From JAHQVK01 sp036788295 (GTDB taxonomy: Bacteria; Myxococcota; Kuafuiibacteriia; Kuafuiibacteriales; Kuafuiibacteriaceae), in assembly GCA_036788295.1 (NCBI GenBank), contig DAIQNR010000007.1, positions 60,697 to 124,696 on the forward strand: 64,000 nt of DNA, in the 5' to 3' direction. Shown here piece by piece: positions 1 to 11,000 of the stretch. Each line of letters begins with the position of its first letter. Position 1 is the stretch's first letter. The position numbers were made by a program, and so were the translations under genes. The notes beneath the pieces are model-generated. The model was given only the letters and a program-made list of their open reading frames with translations. It was not told the origin of the DNA and searched no databases.

Positions 1-986
1 CGAGCCCAGGCGGCGAGCGCGTGCAGGTGGCACGTCACCTCGATCCCGTCCCAGTACGTCATCGGGGAGAAGTCGAGCCCGCTGTCCCGGGCCGCCGCCA
101 TCGCCACCTCGAGACGCCCGAGGCCGGCGAAGCCCACCGCCGGGGTCAGGATGTCGTAGCAGCGGAGGCGGGCCAGGTTTCGCAGCTGCGCCGCGCTCAC
201 CGAGAGGTCGCCTCCCGCCACCGGCAACCCCGCCTCCGCCCGGAGCGCGGCGAGTCGGCCCCAGTCGTCCGAATACAGCGGCTCCTGGACCCGGGCGTAG
301 CCGAGCTCCGCCGCCCGAGCCGAGAACCGGAGGGCGCGGTCCTCGGTCCACTGGGGCACCGACCGAGCGAGCGCGACGCTCCACGCCTGGTGGGCATGCA
401 CGTAGAGCTCGGTCGCCGGGCCAGCGGCGGCCCGGGTCGCGTCGAGGTCGGCGAAGTCCTCGGCCTCGGTGCGGTGGTGAACGCCGATCTTCACCCCCCG
501 GAAACCGGCGCGCAGCGCCCGCTCGACCGCCTCCATCCGGGCCGGCCGCTTCCTGAGCTCCTGAAAGCTCGCGAACGCCACCACCCGGTCCGGCGCCGGT
601 CCGGGCGGAGCCCCGAGCCGCTCGGCGAGCAGAGCATGAATGGGGATGTCTCGGGCCTGGGCCGCGAGGTCCCAAAACGCGATGTCCATCCAGTTGTTGC
701 GCCAGCCGAGAAAGGCCGCTTGCCGGAGCCGCTCGCGGGCGCCGTCCACGTCCATCGGATCGGCGCCGATGAGGAACGGCTCGATGAAGGCCCCGAGCCC
801 GCTTCGCTCCCGCCCGAACGCCGGACCGCTCGCGAGCCCGGTGCGGCCCTCTCGCGTCTTCACCACGAGCAGGGTGGAGGCGAGCGCCGTGACCGCATGG
901 CCAGGGATCCACACCGGAAAGATCGGCGTGGGCAGCGGGACGCTGACATGGTGAAGCTCGATGCGCTCGATCCGGTCCTCGGCCAT
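1..986 (-). CDS. Enolase-superfamily (mandelate racemase/muconate lactonizing) enzyme, 3' part missing
   Basis: The gene runs off the left edge; about 328 residues are visible from an ATG at 986, which is preceded by a strong GGGAGGGGG ribosome binding site. The N-terminal capping domain covers roughly residues 1-125 and the TIM barrel follows. The barrel lysine lies in GVKIG (K166), a metal ligand Glu in VQEP (E235) and a third acidic ligand in AGGD (D260). Family members abstract an alpha-proton next to a carboxylate (dehydratases, racemases, lactonizing enzymes). The first metal ligand, normally Asp in a VDANQAW-like strand, is His here (H197 in YVHAHQAW). The substrate cannot be told from sequence. 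It diverges from glmU across a 157-bp gap. The family call is firm, the function open. Confidence 0.85.
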   Translation of the reverse strand, partial: MAEDRIERIELHHVSVPLPTPIFPVWIPGHAVTALASTLLVVKTREGRTGLASGPAFGRERSGLGAFIEPFLIGADPMDVDGARERLRQAAFLGWRNNWMDIAFWDLAAQARDIPIHALLAERLGAPPGPAPDRVVAFASFQELRKRPARMEAVERALRAGFRGVKIGVHHRTEAEDFADLDATRAAAGPATELYVHAHQAWSVALARSVPQWTEDRALRFSARAAELGYARVQEPLYSDDWGRLAALRAEAGLPVAGGDLSVSAAQLRNLARLRCYDILTPAVGFAGLGRLEVAMAAARDSGLDFSPMTYWDGIEVTCHLHALAAWA

Positions 987-1143
987 GTGCCCCCTCCCGG
1001 CCGCGGCGGCCCACCGCGGCGCCACGACACGGTGCGGCAAGGTAGGCCCGGGGTCAACCGAGGCCGGGTTCGGTGGTGCCGAAATCCGTTGGGATTTCGG
1101 GCCGTCTGTTGACGCCCTCCCGGTTGTATTCAAAGGTCCGGTC

Positions 1144-2556
<1,413 letters not shown>

Positions 2557-2625
2557 CCCAGCCACCGGGCCGTCGCCGGGGTTCGGGCTTCTCGTTCTCG
2601 GGCCCCGCTGGCACAGTCGGGCCGG

Positions 2626-4458
2626 ATGTGCGGCATCGTCGGGTATGTGGGCCACCAGAGCGCCCCTCGGGTCCTCGTCGAGGGCTTGAGGCGGCTCGAG
2701 TACCGGGGCTACGACTCGGCCGGCATCGCGGTGGTGGAGGGAGGCAAGACCGAGATCCGCCGCGCGGTGGGCAAGCTGAAAAACCTGGACCGCTTGCTCG
2801 CCGAACGCCCGATCGCCGGCCACACCGGCATCGGGCACACCCGCTGGGCGACGCACGGACGCCCCTCCGAAGAAAACGCGCATCCCCATGAGATCGACGG
2901 GGTCACCGTGGTTCACAACGGGATCATCGAGAACCATCTCGAGCTGCGCCGGCGCCTCGAAGCGGCGGGGCGCACGTTCCGAAGCGAGACCGACACCGAG
3001 ATCATGGCCCACCTCGTCGCCGAGCGGGTCGGTCGGGGCGAGGGGCTCGAGACCGCGGTCCGGGGCGCGCTGACCGAAGTCCGCGGCGCCTACGCCTTCG
3101 TGCTGGTGAGCGCGAAGGAGCCGGGGCTCTTGGTGGCAGCCAAGAGCGCCTCCCCCATCGTCCTCGGGCTCGGAGATGGGGAGCACTTCGTCGCCTCCGA
3201 CATCCCGGCTTGCCTCGAGCATACCCGGAAGTTCGTGTTCCTAGAGGACGGCCAGCTCGCGGTGCTCACCGCCGACGGGTGCCGAGTCACCGATCTCGAC
3301 GGCCAGCCGGTCGAAGTCTCCCCTTCCCTCATCGACTGGTCCCCGGTGATGGCCGAGAAGGGAGGCCACAAGCACTTCATGCACAAGGAGATCCACGAGC
3401 AGCCCAGCGCGGTGGCCGATACCATCCGGGGACGGGTCTCGATGGAGGATGCCGTCGTCCATCTCGACGGCGTGGACGAGGCTCGGGTGCGAGAGGTGCG
3501 CCGCTTGGTCATCGCGGCCTGCGGGACGAGCTGGCACGCCGGGCTCGTGGGCAAATACATGATCGAGGCCATCGCCCGCATCCCGGTCGAGGTGGACCTC
3601 GCGAGCGAGTACCGATACCGCGACCCGATCACCGATTCGGGCACCGGCCTGCTCGCCATCTCCCAATCCGGCGAGACCGCCGACACCTTGGCCGCGGTGA
3701 AGCAGGCCAAAGCGGGCGGGGCCACCGTCTTTGCCGTTTGCAACGTGATGGAGTCCTCCATCGCCCGTGAGGTCCGAGCCTCGGGCGGGGTGCTCTACAC
3801 CCACGCCGGCCCCGAGATCGGCGTCGCGAGCACCAAAGCGTTCACGACCCAGCTCGTCGCGCTCTACCTGCTCGCGGTGCACCTCGGCCGCGCTCGCGGG
3901 CTGCTCGATGTCGCCGCCGGACAGAAGCTCCTGACCAGGCTCCGGGAGGTCCCCGGCCACATCGAGAGCGTCCTGAATCGAGAGGCGACGCTCATCGCCA
4001 TCGCCCGCCGCTACGCGAAGGCCCGCGACGTCCTGTTCCTGGGGCGAGGCCCAAACTATCCCATCGCGCTCGAGGGGGCCCTGAAGCTCAAGGAGATCTC
4101 CTACATTCACGCCGAGGGATTTGCGGCCGGAGAGATGAAGCACGGCCCGATCGCGCTCATCGACGAGAACGTCCCGGTGGTGGGGATCGCCACCTCTGGG
4201 CCATTCTACGACAAGACGGTCTCGAACCTCGAAGAGGTGAGGGCCCGCAGCGGCAAGCTCATCCTCATCGCCGCGGAGGGCGACGCGACCATCGCGGGCA
4301 TCGCCGATGACGTCTTCGTCATCCCTCGGGTGGATCCGCTGCTCGATCCGATCGTCAGCGTGGTCCCGCTCCAGCTGCTCGCTTACCACATCGCCGATCT
4401 CAACGGGACCGACGTGGATCAGCCTCGAAACCTCGCAAAGAGCGTCACGGTGGAGTGA
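2626..4458 (+). CDS. glmS: Glutamine--fructose-6-phosphate aminotransferase (GlmS)
   Basis: GlmS forms glucosamine-6-phosphate from fructose-6-P and glutamine, the entry step to UDP-GlcNAc. The 610-aa product has the usual length. Met1 is followed by the Ntn glutaminase nucleophile in MCGIVGYVG (C2 before Met removal), with HTRWATHG and HNGIIEN in the glutamine-binding lobe. Two SIS isomerase domains follow, with SQSGETADT in the first and GRGPNYPIALEGALKLKE and EMKHGPIALI in the second, ending in the typical C-tail DQPRNLAKSVTVE. It is downstream of glmU on the same strand. No glmS ribozyme-like leader is apparent in the 69-bp gap, which fits a non-Firmicute host. Confidence 0.97.
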   Translation: MCGIVGYVGHQSAPRVLVEGLRRLEYRGYDSAGIAVVEGGKTEIRRAVGKLKNLDRLLAERPIAGHTGIGHTRWATHGRPSEENAHPHEIDGVTVVHNGIIENHLELRRRLEAAGRTFRSETDTEIMAHLVAERVGRGEGLETAVRGALTEVRGAYAFVLVSAKEPGLLVAAKSASPIVLGLGDGEHFVASDIPACLEHTRKFVFLEDGQLAVLTADGCRVTDLDGQPVEVSPSLIDWSPVMAEKGGHKHFMHKEIHEQPSAVADTIRGRVSMEDAVVHLDGVDEARVREVRRLVIAACGTSWHAGLVGKYMIEAIARIPVEVDLASEYRYRDPITDSGTGLLAISQSGETADTLAAVKQAKAGGATVFAVCNVMESSIAREVRASGGVLYTHAGPEIGVASTKAFTTQLVALYLLAVHLGRARGLLDVAAGQKLLTRLREVPGHIESVLNREATLIAIARRYAKARDVLFLGRGPNYPIALEGALKLKEISYIHAEGFAAGEMKHGPIALIDENVPVVGIATSGPFYDKTVSNLEEVRARSGKLILIAAEGDATIAGIADDVFVIPRVDPLLDPIVSVVPLQLLAYHIADLNGTDVDQPRNLAKSVTVE

Positions 4459-4474
4459 GGGCCTGCCGAACGAC

Positions 4475-4500
4475 GGGCGCTGAGAGACCGCTCAGCGCCC
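4475..4500. terminator. Hairpin between convergent glmS and LysM genes
   Basis: A perfect 10-bp inverted repeat (GGGCGCTGAG, loop AGACCG, CTCAGCGCCC) starts 17 bp after the glmS stop. Its right arm contains the stop codon of the convergent LysM gene. There is no T-tract on either side, so intrinsic termination is inferred from the stem and its position only. It could serve both directions. Confidence 0.55.
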
Positions 4501-5601
4501 CTGCTGGAGCTCCACCTTGTCTCCGACCACCATCTCGAACAAGCTCGCGGTGACGATGCCGGTGGAGACATCGTCCTCGACCTCGATCACCATCACTTGC
4601 CCAACCCGCTCGTTGGGGAAGCCGGCGGTCCGGTAGGTGTATCGGTCACCGCGGTGGAAGATGTCGAAGACGTTCCCGCGGACGACCCCATGCTTTCGGC
4701 CCCGGTCGATGAAGACCATGTCGTGCTCGCCCACCGCCGACAGGACGTCGCTGGCCGTCTCGATGATGTAGCCCTTGGCCTCGGTTGCCGCCGCGACCGG
4801 CTGGACCCGGGCCCCAAACCGCTCCGGCCACGCCGCAACGAAGTCTCCGCGCTCGATGGGCCGGTAGGCCCGCTCGATCCGCCCGGTCGCGTACGAATCT
4901 CCCAGCGCGACCACCTCGACCGCGCCCACCAGCTGGACCACGAGGCCAAACCTCTCCCCCGTGATCGGGTGCACGACCGTGCGAACGTCCCGGAACACGG
5001 CGAGCTTCTCGCCCACCTGATGCTCCCCGCCCTGGATGTAGATGCGGTCGTTCTCCATGATCATGATCGCCTCGGAGAGCGAACCGATGACCCGCCCCGA
5101 CCGCTGGCGGGTCTGCCTGGACACATAGGCGGTGAACGCGGACCAGACCGAGTCCTTCACCACCTTCCCCACCTCGATGGTCCCTACCGTCTTCACGAGA
5201 TCGTCTGGGTCGATCGACCCCGGAACCACGAGGTCGTCGTCATCGACCTCGAGCGACCGACCCACGTCCACCATCGTCGGGAGCTGCTCGTCCCCGGGGT
5301 AGAACCGCACCTCGTTGCCAGGGAAGATCCAGTGGGGGTTGGTGAGTTGTGGGTTGTAGCTCCAGATCTTGGGCCAGTACCAAGGGCTGTTGAGGTGCTT
5401 CGAACAAAGGTCCCAGAGCGTGTCGCCCGGAGCGACGGCGTGGGCCTCGCTCCCGCCCTCGATCTGCGGCGGGTCACCGCCCTCCGGGAAGGATTGGGCT
5501 CTCGCCGGGCCGCCAGCGACGGCGAAGCACAAGGCCGCTGCGCCGAGCGCGAAAGCGAGCGTTCCGAGACCCGGGTCCGGGGTCCTCGTAGGGGCGTTCA
5601 T
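4492..5601 (-). CDS. LysM-domain envelope protein
   Basis: The 369-aa protein has an N-terminal signal peptide (hydrophobic residues about 13-34, likely cleavage near ARAQ). A LysM module lies at about 53-102 (VAPGDTLWDLCSKHL ... PHWIFPGNEVRFY), a fold that binds GlcNAc-containing glycans such as peptidoglycan. The remaining 260 residues form a beta-rich domain of unknown function with repeated VGDSY/GDKV-type segments. It is likely periplasmic and attached to the cell wall. Its ATG overlaps the stop of the upstream lipoprotein gene (ATGA), so the two are translationally coupled. Its stop codon sits inside the hairpin shared with glmS. Domain calls are firm; the role in wall organisation is inferred. 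Confidence 0.85.
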   Translation of the reverse strand: MNAPTRTPDPGLGTLAFALGAAALCFAVAGGPARAQSFPEGGDPPQIEGGSEAHAVAPGDTLWDLCSKHLNSPWYWPKIWSYNPQLTNPHWIFPGNEVRFYPGDEQLPTMVDVGRSLEVDDDDLVVPGSIDPDDLVKTVGTIEVGKVVKDSVWSAFTAYVSRQTRQRSGRVIGSLSEAIMIMENDRIYIQGGEHQVGEKLAVFRDVRTVVHPITGERFGLVVQLVGAVEVVALGDSYATGRIERAYRPIERGDFVAAWPERFGARVQPVAAATEAKGYIIETASDVLSAVGEHDMVFIDRGRKHGVVRGNVFDIFHRGDRYTYRTAGFPNERVGQVMVIEVEDDVSTGIVTASLFEMVVGDKVELQQGR

Positions 5602-6464
5602 CGGTCGTGTACCTCGTCTCGCGCCGGCGAGATCGCCGCGGCCAGCTTCGCTGGCTCACTGTCGGGATGGTCGGTTCGCAGCTGCTCGAGCCACAAGCGC
5701 TCCGCCTCCGACCGCCCGAGCGCGCGCTCGGACTCGGAGGCCCGAAGCAGGGCCCAAGGCACCTTCTCGGAGATGGGATGGTCCCGCACCAGCCGCGAAA
5801 ACGCAGCGAGCGCCTCCTCGTGCCGGACTAACACCTGGAGGCTCTCGCCCGCCCAATACTGCGCGTTTGGGGCGAGCGCGTGGTCGGGGTGCGCCTTCAA
5901 GAACGCCCGGAACCGCTCGAGCGCGGAACCAGGATCCTTGTCCCGGCGCAGCGCTTCGAGCGCCGCTTCGTAGAGCGCCTCGGGCCGCTTTGGGGCGGCA
6001 TCGAGGACCGGGTCGGGCCGCGCGAGCACGTCTCGGTCCACCGCCAGCCGATCGGCCCGATCCCCCCGCACCCGAATGAGCACCGGGGGCTCCCCCCGAT
6101 CCTCCGCTCCGTCCCGAACCGACGGACGGGAGACCTCGACCCGCCCCTCGGCGCCGAGCCGGACCACCCGAAGGGACCGAGGCGGCCCGGACCGGCGCGG
6201 CGTGGAGGAGGTCTCGGGTGCCGCGAGAGGAGGCTCCGCCACCGATGGGCTGGGCCGGTCTCGCAGCCCGCGGACGACCTCCTCGGTCTTCGCGACCTGC
6301 TGACGCAGGTCATGCAGCTCGCGCCGCAGCCTCGAGACCTCGGCCTTCAGATCGCCGTGGCCCGCGCACCCGACCGCGATCGACAGCGCCATCGCGCTGG
6401 CCCCGAGCCGGAGCCGCCGGACGGACGGCGCCACCGAGCGAGCGCGATTCGGGGGGGCAGGCAC
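5598..6464 (-). CDS. CpoB/YbgF-like coiled-coil and TPR envelope protein, possible lipoprotein
   Basis: The 288-aa product starts at a GTG. A basic-hydrophobic N-terminus (about residues 16-32) ends in AVGC at C33, a weak lipobox. A short coiled coil (about 38-68, heptads such as LRRELHDLRQQV) is followed by a Pro/Arg-rich linker. The C-terminal TPR region (about 162-275) includes KAHPDH and AQYWAGESL motifs typical of the YbgF/CpoB C-terminus. CpoB proteins link Tol-Pal function to wall synthesis in the periplasm. The tol-pal genes are not adjacent here; the neighbour is a LysM protein, which supports an envelope role. An internal ATG at residue 25 would give a shorter signal sequence and remains possible. 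Confidence 0.72.
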   Translation of the reverse strand: MPAPPNRARSVAPSVRRLRLGASAMALSIAVGCAGHGDLKAEVSRLRRELHDLRQQVAKTEEVVRGLRDRPSPSVAEPPLAAPETSSTPRRSGPPRSLRVVRLGAEGRVEVSRPSVRDGAEDRGEPPVLIRVRGDRADRLAVDRDVLARPDPVLDAAPKRPEALYEAALEALRRDKDPGSALERFRAFLKAHPDHALAPNAQYWAGESLQVLVRHEEALAAFSRLVRDHPISEKVPWALLRASESERALGRSEAERLWLEQLRTDHPDSEPAKLAAAISPARDEVHDR

Positions 6465-6594
6465 GGGGGGATTCTAGGGGAGTCGGAGGGGCAGTCAAGA
6501 AACCCCCCGGCCGCGGGGGGCTGGACCGCGAAAACGGCGGCGCAACGGCCGATGGCACCCCACCGGCCTGCTCCTTTGGGCCTATCGTCGCGCC

Positions 6595-7593
6595 GTGCGG
6601 AGGACCGACGGCTGGGCGCTCGCCTCGGCCACCCCCGACAACCCGGCGCTCGCCCTCGCCCCGATGGAGGGCGTCTCCGACGCGTTCGCCCGGGCGCTGC
6701 TCACCGAGATCGGCGGGATCGACCTGTGCGTCAGCGAGTTCGTGCGGGTCACGGACCGGGCGCTGCCCCGCGCCGTGCTCCTCTCCCACTGCCCGGAGCT
6801 CCGCCACGGAGGCCGTACCCCGTCCGGGACTCCGGTGCTCGTGCAGCTGCTGGGCAGCCGACCGGAAGCGCTCGCCGAGTCGGCACGCGTCGCCGTCGAG
6901 CTCGGCGCGCTCGGAATCGATCTGAATTTCGGCTGCCCTGCCCGGCGCGTGAACGGCCATGACGGCGGCGCGGCCCTGCTCCGGGAGCCGCGACGGCTCG
7001 AGACGGTGATCGCAGCCGTCCGAGCCGCCGTGCCCGCCTCGCTCCCGGTCTCGGCGAAGGTCCGGCTCGGCTGGAAGGATCCGGACGCCATCGTGAGCAT
7101 CGCGCGGGCGGCCGAAGCTGGCGGGGCGAGCTTTCTCACCGTGCACGGCCGCACCAAAGCCGACATGTACCGACCCCCGGCGGACTGGGCCCGGATCGGA
7201 CGAGCAGCCAGGGCGGTGCGCCTCCCCGTCGTCGCCAACGGCGACGTGGTCGATCCCCGCTCGCTCGCCGCGTGCCGAGCGGAGACCGCCGCGGCCGCGG
7301 TGATGGTCGGGCGAGGCGCGTTTCGGGTTCCGAACCTGTTTCGCTGGTTGCGGGGGCTCGACGACGGCCCCTGGGCTGCCGAGCGCACGGTGGCCCTGCT
7401 GTCTCGCTTCGCGAGCGACGTCGCCGCTGGACCGTTTCGAACCCCGGACCGGGCCGCGCTCGCTCGAACGAAGCAGTGGTGCCGCTACCTCGGCGAAGCG
7501 GACCCCCAGTGGTCCCGGTGCTTCGACGCTCTGAAGCGGGCCGATTCCCTCCGGTCGCTGCTCGACCTCCTCCACGCCCACGCCTGGGGGTAG
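6595..7593 (+). CDS. dus: tRNA-dihydrouridine synthase (Dus family)
   Basis: This FMN-dependent enzyme reduces uridine to dihydrouridine in tRNA D-loops. The 332-aa protein starts at GTG and has the Dus core: LAPMEGVSD (FMN phosphate/start strand), the catalytic Cys in NFGCPARRVN, SAKVRLGW, the histidine in VHGRTK, and VVANGDVVD. The loop MVGRGAF closes the flavin site, and a helical tRNA-binding tail follows. It resembles the DusC/DusA branch more than DusB, but the subtype and U position are not settled from sequence. It diverges from the CpoB-like gene over 130 bp and is followed by a small basic-protein gene 90 bp later. Confidence 0.92.
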   Translation: MRRTDGWALASATPDNPALALAPMEGVSDAFARALLTEIGGIDLCVSEFVRVTDRALPRAVLLSHCPELRHGGRTPSGTPVLVQLLGSRPEALAESARVAVELGALGIDLNFGCPARRVNGHDGGAALLREPRRLETVIAAVRAAVPASLPVSAKVRLGWKDPDAIVSIARAAEAGGASFLTVHGRTKADMYRPPADWARIGRAARAVRLPVVANGDVVDPRSLAACRAETAAAAVMVGRGAFRVPNLFRWLRGLDDGPWAAERTVALLSRFASDVAAGPFRTPDRAALARTKQWCRYLGEADPQWSRCFDALKRADSLRSLLDLLHAHAWG

Positions 7594-7683
7594 GCCCGAC
7601 CGGCTCGAAGCCGCTCCGGGAACAACCCGGCACCCGCCGGTGTTCGGCCCTCGACGGCGCGCGGCGTCGGAGGAGGAGGCATC

Positions 7684-8001
7684 ATGAAACTCGGCGTTGA
7701 CATCCCCTTGTCGCACATCGAGGCGCTCGAAAACCGCGCCCATAGACTTGCCAGCGCGGTGGACGCGGCAACTCTGGCCAGCGGAAAGCGGCACATCCGA
7801 GACGCGGGCGGCCAGATCATCGACCGGATCCTGGAGTGGGTCGATGAGATCAAGGACCTGCGCGAGATCGGAGACGAGGACATCGTAGACCGGATGCAGA
7901 GCTTTCTGTCCCGCCTGAGGCTCGCGGAGCAAGCGGTCAAGTCTTGGCCGCGGCCCGGAGCCAAGCGCCGCGCCCGAAAGAAGGCCTCCCGAGCTGCCTG
8001 A
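7684..8001 (+). CDS. Small unknown protein with basic C-terminal tail
   Basis: The 105-aa product has a good ribosome binding site (GGAGGAGGA, 7 bp before the ATG). The body looks alpha-helical, with amphipathic stretches such as HIEALENRAHRL and IIDRILEWVDEIKDL. The last 20 residues are rich in Arg, Lys and Ala (GAKRRARKKASRAA), as in nucleic-acid-binding tails. I do not recognise a family. It converges on icmF with 32 bp between the stop codons. A role in nucleoid or RNA binding is only a guess from the tail. Confidence 0.7.
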   Translation: MKLGVDIPLSHIEALENRAHRLASAVDAATLASGKRHIRDAGGQIIDRILEWVDEIKDLREIGDEDIVDRMQSFLSRLRLAEQAVKSWPRPGAKRRARKKASRAA

Positions 8002-8033
8002 ACCTGTCTCGGGCGGCAGGTCCAGCGGCGGCC

Positions 8034-11000
8034 CTACATGTTGCGCCGGTACTGACCGCCCACCTCGAACAGGGCGTCACAGATCTGCCCGAGCGACGCG
8101 ACCTTCGCGGTCTCGAGCAGCTGCTCGAAGCTGTTTCCCTCCGCGAGGCACACCGCCCGCAGGGCGCCGAGCGCCGCCACCGCTTCTTCCCGGTTTCTCC
8201 GCTGAAACTCGGTCTTGCTCTCGATCGCGTAGCGCTTCTCCTCGGGGGTCGCGCGAATGACCTCCCCCGGTGGCTCGGCTTTCCCTCCTCGGGGGTCGAG
8301 GAACGTATTCACGCCGACGATCGGGAGCGCGCCGGTGTGCTTGAGAGTCTCATAGTGCATCGACTCTTCCTGAATCTTGCTCCGCTGGTACATGCGCTCC
8401 ATCGCGCCGAGCACCCCGCCCCGCTCCGACAACCTCGAGAACTCACAGAGCACCGCCGCCTCGACCAGGTCCGTGAGCTCTTCGATGACGAAGGCCCCCT
8501 GGGTTGGGTTCTCGTTCTCGTTGAGACCGAGCTCCTGGTCGATGATGAGCTGAATGGCCAGCGCCCTGCGCACCGAGCTCTCGGTCGGGGTCGTGATCGC
8601 CTCGTCGTAGGCGTTCGTGTGGAGGGAGTTGCAGTTGTCGTACAGCGCGTACAGGGCCTGTAGGGTGGTCCTGATGTCGTTGAAGTCGATCTCCTGGGCG
8701 TGCAGCGAGCGCCCCGAGGTCTGAATGTGGTACTTCAGCTTCTGGCTGCGCTCGTTGGCGCCGTACCGATCCCGCATCGCCTTGGCCCAGATTCGGCGCG
8801 CCACCCGGCCGAGCACCGCGTATTCGGGGTCCATCCCGTTCGAGAAGAAGAACGAGAGGTTGGGCGCAAAATCATCGATCGCGAGGCCCCGCGAGAGGTA
8901 GTATTCGACGAAGGTGAACCCATTGGCGAGCGTGAACGCGAGCTGGGAGATCGGGTTCGCGCCCGCCTCTGCGATGTGGTACCCGCTGATCGAGACCGAG
9001 TAGAAGTTTCGAACCCTGCGGCGGGTGAAAACTTCCTGGATGTCCCCCATCATCCTGAGCGCGAACTCGGTGGAGAAGATGCACGTGTTTTGGGCCTGGT
9101 CCTCCTTGAGGATGTCGGCCTGCACCGTGCCCCGAACCGACGACAGCACGTCGGCGGCGATGCGCTCGTAGGTCTCGGGCGGCAGCAGCTCTCGGCCGCT
9201 CGCCCCGAGAAGCAGCAGGCCGAGGCCATCGTGGCCGTCCGGGAGCGCGCCTTGGTACCGGGGGCGCGCCATTCCGAGCGCGCGATACTTCGCCTCGATC
9301 CTCTCGTCCGCCTCCCGGGCCCGACCCTCCGCCCGGATGTGCTTCTCACAGCCCTGGTCGATGGCCGCGTTCATGAAAAAAGCGAGGATGATCGGGGCCG
9401 GACCGTTGATCGTCATCGAAACCGAGGTCTTTGGGTCGCAAAGATCGAATCCGGAGTAGAGCTTCTTGGCGTCGTCGACCGTGCACACCGAGACCCCAGA
9501 GTTTCCAACCTTCCCATAGATATCGGGTCGCGGGTCTGGATCCTGGCCATACAACGTCACCGAGTCGAAGGCGGTCGAGAGCCGGTGGGCGGGCTGGCCC
9601 CGCGATAGGTAATGAAACCGGCGGTTCGTGCGCTCCGGGCCGCCCTCCCCGGCGAACATCCGGGCCGGGGCCTCGCCGGCGCGCCGAAGCGGAAACACGC
9701 CCGCGGTGAAGGGGAAGAAGCCGGGCGCGTTCTCCCTCATCAGCCAGGTCAGCACGTCACCGGGGTCCTGGTACCGGGGCAGGCACACCTTGGGCACCCG
9801 CGTCCCCGACAGCGAGGTCGTCGCGAGCGGCTGCTCGATGACCTTGCCCCGGACCTCGTACCGGTAGTGGTCGGCCCGGTACCGGGCCTGCATGTCCGGC
9901 CAAGCTTCGAGCAGCGCCCGGGACGTTGCCGACAGCTGGGCGTCGAGTTTTCGCTCGAGCGACTCGAGCTCCTCGAGCGCGGCGCTCATGGCTCGGGTCT
10001 CGGCCCGCACCGCCACCGTCCCGCCTTCCACCTCGACCGACAGGGCCTCCTTGCCCTGCTCGGCCCGCAGCTGTTCGAGCGCGCCTCGCACCTGGCCGAG
10101 GCGCCGGGCGATCTGCGCCTGCGCCTTCACATCGGCGTCGTAGCGGGCGGACAGCTCCCCGATCTCGGCGAGGTAGCGGACCCGCGCCGCAGGGACGATC
10201 GGCTTTCGCTCGCCGCTGGCGGTCGGCAGGCGCCCCCGGGGCCCGATCGGAGCCCCGGTCCGCTCGGCGATGGTGCCCATCAGCGCCTCGTAGAGCCGGT
10301 GGGTGCCCGGGTCGTTGAACTGGGACGCGACCGTCCCGTAGACCGGGAGACCCTCGTCTCGCCCGTCGAACAGCCCCCGGGCCCGGCGGTACTGCTTTCG
10401 CACGTCCCGCCTCGCGTCGAGCGAGCCCGGCTTGTCGAACTTGTTGAGCGCGATGACGTCGGCGAAGTCGATCATGTCGATCTTCTCGAGCTGGGTGGCC
10501 GCGCCGTAGTCCGCCGTCATGACATACAAGGAGACGTCGCAGTGGTCTACGATCTCGGTGTCCGACTGCCCGATGCCCGATGTCTCGACGATGACGAGCG
10601 AGAATCCGGCCGCTCGGGTCACGTCGATCGCGCTTTGCACCCACTTCGACAGCGCGAGGTTGCTCTGCCTGGTCGCGAGCGACCGCATGTAGACCCGAGG
10701 GTTCTTCACCGCGTTCATGCGAATGCGGTCTCCGAGCAGCGCGCCGCCGGTGCGTCGCTTCGATGGGTCCACGGAGATGATCGCTACGGTCTCGTCGTCC
10801 TGGTCGAGCAGGAAGCGGCGCACCAGCTCGTCCACCAGGGAGGACTTGCCCGCCCCCCCCGTCCCGGTCACCCCGAGCACCGGCGTCTTGCTCTTTTCGA
10901 GCCGAGGCCGAAGCTCGACCCGCAGCCGCTCGGCGAAGGCCGGGTCGTTCTCGGCCAGCGTGATGAGGCGGGCGATCTGCGCCGGGCGCCTCCCCTCGAG

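Noticed and set aside
961..1143. Upstream extension of glmU to 961.
   Set aside because: The extra residues have no GlmU similarity and lie in the divergent promoter region; the GTG at 1144 fits the family start.
2557..2625. glmS self-cleaving ribozyme.
   Set aside because: The gap is too short and lacks the ribozyme core; the host class is not one where it is expected.
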